Positions 18,228 to 20,119 of a stretch of 20,119 nt of DNA are shown here, piece by piece. Both the position numbers and the translations under genes were made by a program. Each line of letters opens with the position of its first letter. The stretch's first letter is position 1. The DNA comes from Candolleomyces eurysporus (Eukaryota; Basidiomycota; Agaricomycetes; Agaricales; Psathyrellaceae), in NCBI GenBank assembly GCA_027579435.1, contig JANBPK010000979.1:22002-42120 (forward strand), given 5' to 3'. The notes beneath the pieces are model-generated. The model saw only the letters and a program-made list of their open reading frames with translations. It did no database searches and was not told the origin of the DNA.

Positions 18228-20119
18228 TTAGTATTCACTCTCCACCAAATCCTTCAAGATCGGTCTCCCCTTCAACAGCCCTGAGGCCTTCATATCCGCA
18301 TCCTTTTCCTTCGCCTTCCGAGCAGTAGGCGCCCCGTTTTTCGCTGGTTGCTTCTTGCCTGACACCGGCGGCTCAGCTTTGACCTTCTTCTTCGGCCTCT
18401 CACTTTTGCCACTACCATCCTCCACCGTAATGGAGCCGGATTTCGCTCCGGAAGCCTTCGTAACAAGGAAGAATTTATCCAAAGGTCCCATACCCCCACT
18501 GCCTTTAGTGGAAGTGTTCTCCTTTCCTGACGGGCGCGACCGCTTCAGCGATCCATTCGAGGTCGATTTTGATACGGCCTTGGATGAGCTCGTGCCAGTG
18601 GCTGACGCAGACGAGGGCGCTTCGGCCTGTTTTGAAACGGCTCCTCTCTTCTTTCCAGTTAAAGAGCTGGCCGGTTTGGAATCGACGATCATGATGTCGT
18701 CTTCCTTCCCTCCCACCACGTCATCCTCGATATCGATGACCATTGGCTCTGCTTTGCGCTTCTGTGCTGGTTTCGTTTTGTGCTTTGCAGATTCGGTATG
18801 CGTCTTGGACAATGTAGGCTTTGGCTTTGGCGCGGCGTAGAACTCATCAACGATTTCCACATCATCATCATCGTCATCGTCATTGCTCCTGGCGCTCACA
18901 ACCTCCTTCACGACGCTCTCCTTCACGTCGACAATTTTGATATCCTCATCATCGTCCTGGTTGCCAACACCGTCAGCCGGCTTCAGTGCGTCGTCCTTCA
19001 CATCGACAGGCTTCATCTCCACCAGGGTCGGGTCCATGTCAGCCACTACGTCCTCATGCACTCGCATCGTCAGCTCCTCTGGGAAAGTCTGCTCTGGGCC
19101 ATCGACCTCCTCTTCATCCGAGACTCCATTTCCGTTATCCTCTTCCTGCGATTCATCCTGACGAGAGTCCAAGTCTCTCCTATGCACCAAATGCGCACTT
19201 GGAGGTAACTCATACACCCAGCCCTTCCCCTCCATCAGCTCAAAGAACTGGCCCAACAACGCATCGCCCTTCAAGGTCTTCCTCGACCCAAAGATGACCA
19301 ACTTGCTGCGAGCACGTGTAAACGATACGTTCATCCGTCGCCAGTCCTTGACGAGGTCTCCGATCTATCACGACAATGCACGAGTTAGTTCAAAGACAAT
19401 ACGACTTGAAGCGACGATATAGACACACCTTCCCCTCATCATTACTCCTCACCATCGACACGATGATACACTCTTTATCCCTTCCCTGACTCTTATCCGC
19501 CGTCAAAACCTCCACCTCCCCTTCTCCGTCTTCCCCAATACTTCTTTCATGTTCCACCCGTCCTGCATCTCGACCTTGCTTCCCCAAAAGCAAACTCTTG
19601 ATCAACTTGACTTGCTGCCTATACAAGCTAATCACCCCGACATCCCGCTTCTTGACACCCCACTTCCCCGTAAGCGCTTGCACAAACTGCGTAACCAGTT
19701 CAGCCTCGACTTCATTCTGGACTAGATCCCCCACACGCGAATCTCGCGCAACACCAGGGCCCAACGAATCAGTGTCCACGAACACAGCTGTCGTATCCGG
19801 AGACGCGAGGTGCGAAAGCCAACATTGCTCGTTCGTGCCAATTCCAGGACAAGGAGGGACCATAGACGCTCCTTTCCTCCGTTTCTGTCTTCGACGATGG
19901 GTCACGTCCAGCCAATCTCCTTCCCCTATTCCTTGGGCAGAAGACGTAGAAGCAGCAAATGGCAACACCAATCTCCTCTTCGCAACCTCTTCCGACCCAC
20001 ACCTCAGCCTATCGCTATAAATCAACTTATTCGAGAGCAGCATAATATCCTCGTTCATCCTATACTGCTCCCTCAGGTCGATCACGCTCTCCGGATGGGC
20101 ATCAGAGAGTCGGCGGAAG
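18228..20119 (-). CDS. DNA2: DNA replication ATP-dependent helicase/nuclease Dna2, C-terminal part (5' end outside window)
   Basis: Two exons in the window: 20119-19429 (continues beyond the edge) and 19364-18228, with a 64-nt intron 19428-19365 in phase 0. The visible part covers the second half of the superfamily 1 helicase domain: FRRLSDAHPESVIDLREQYR and MNEDIMLLSNKLIYSDRLRC (motif IV), VISLYRQQVKLIKSLL, LTADKSQGRDKECIIVSMVR (motif V), IGDLVKDWRRMNVSFTRARS with KLVIFG (motif VI). Dna2 removes long flaps during Okazaki fragment maturation and resects DNA ends in the nucleus. The nuclease and ATP-binding parts lie outside the window. After the helicase core comes a tail of roughly 330 residues: acidic and Asp-rich, then Lys/Ser-rich, ending in GRPILKDLVESEY, which resembles the conserved Dna2 C-terminal end. 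The tail contains a PIP-box-like MGPLDKFF and several acidic I/V-x-I-V motifs. Confidence 0.93.
18846..18884 (-). repeat. Asp-codon microsatellite in the Dna2 tail
   Basis: A run of GAT/GAC triplets encodes seven consecutive Asp just before VEIVDEF. It stays in frame, so it can vary in length between strains without breaking the gene. Confidence 0.6.

Noticed and set aside
18355..19297. Several plus-strand frames opposite Dna2
   Set aside because: They are antisense to the acidic Dna2 tail; their Ser/His/Ile-rich composition is what reversed Asp/Glu/Lys codons give.
1..20119. CRISPR arrays, prophage, insertion sequences, bacterial operons
   Set aside because: Spliced genes and fungal protein families show this is eukaryotic DNA; no direct-repeat/spacer pattern, transposase or viral gene was seen.

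Overview
The window looks like nuclear DNA from a filamentous or yeast-like fungus, most probably a basidiomycete. Genes are split by many short GT-AG introns (mostly 50-90 nt, up to 13 in one gene), the base composition is balanced, and the recognisable products are fungal: a bestrophin-like channel, an intron-rich C2H2 regulator, Dna2, and a lineage-restricted paralogue pair. The phylum is an inference. Scattered N calls mark low-quality draft assembly, and one of them (12562) breaks a reading frame.

Layout. 383-2782 (minus): a 14-exon fungal bestrophin-type anion channel. 3703-4074 (minus): a two-exon gene for a 78-residue secreted precursor cut into short peptides by Kex2-type dibasic sites, with alpha-factor-like EAEA spacers; no gene-track ORF shows it because its start and main exon are separated by an intron. 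This is the most interesting object in the window. 4075-7766: mostly gene-poor sequence with a few weak coding traces (5166-5635 minus, 5944-6370 plus). 7767-9393 (plus): a four-exon PPOX-family flavin split-barrel protein with an unusual membrane-associated C-terminal half. 9394-10830: intergenic space between convergent genes. 10831-13280 (minus): a six-exon C2H2 zinc-finger regulator, 655 residues once an extra N is discounted. 13281-15521: intergenic, with hairpins and a possible decayed LRR/F-box-like gene. 15522-16131 and 17130-17809 (both minus): two paralogous two-exon genes of an uncharacterised fungal family with the intron at the same place. 18228-20119 (minus, 5' end outside the window): the C-terminal helicase part of Dna2 with a long acidic tail.

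There is no operon logic, as expected for a eukaryote. Most genes lie on the minus strand; the exception is the PPOX gene, which converges on the zinc-finger gene. The Kex2-processed precursor has its own TATA box and signal peptide and looks like a secreted signalling peptide or a ribosomally made peptide precursor.
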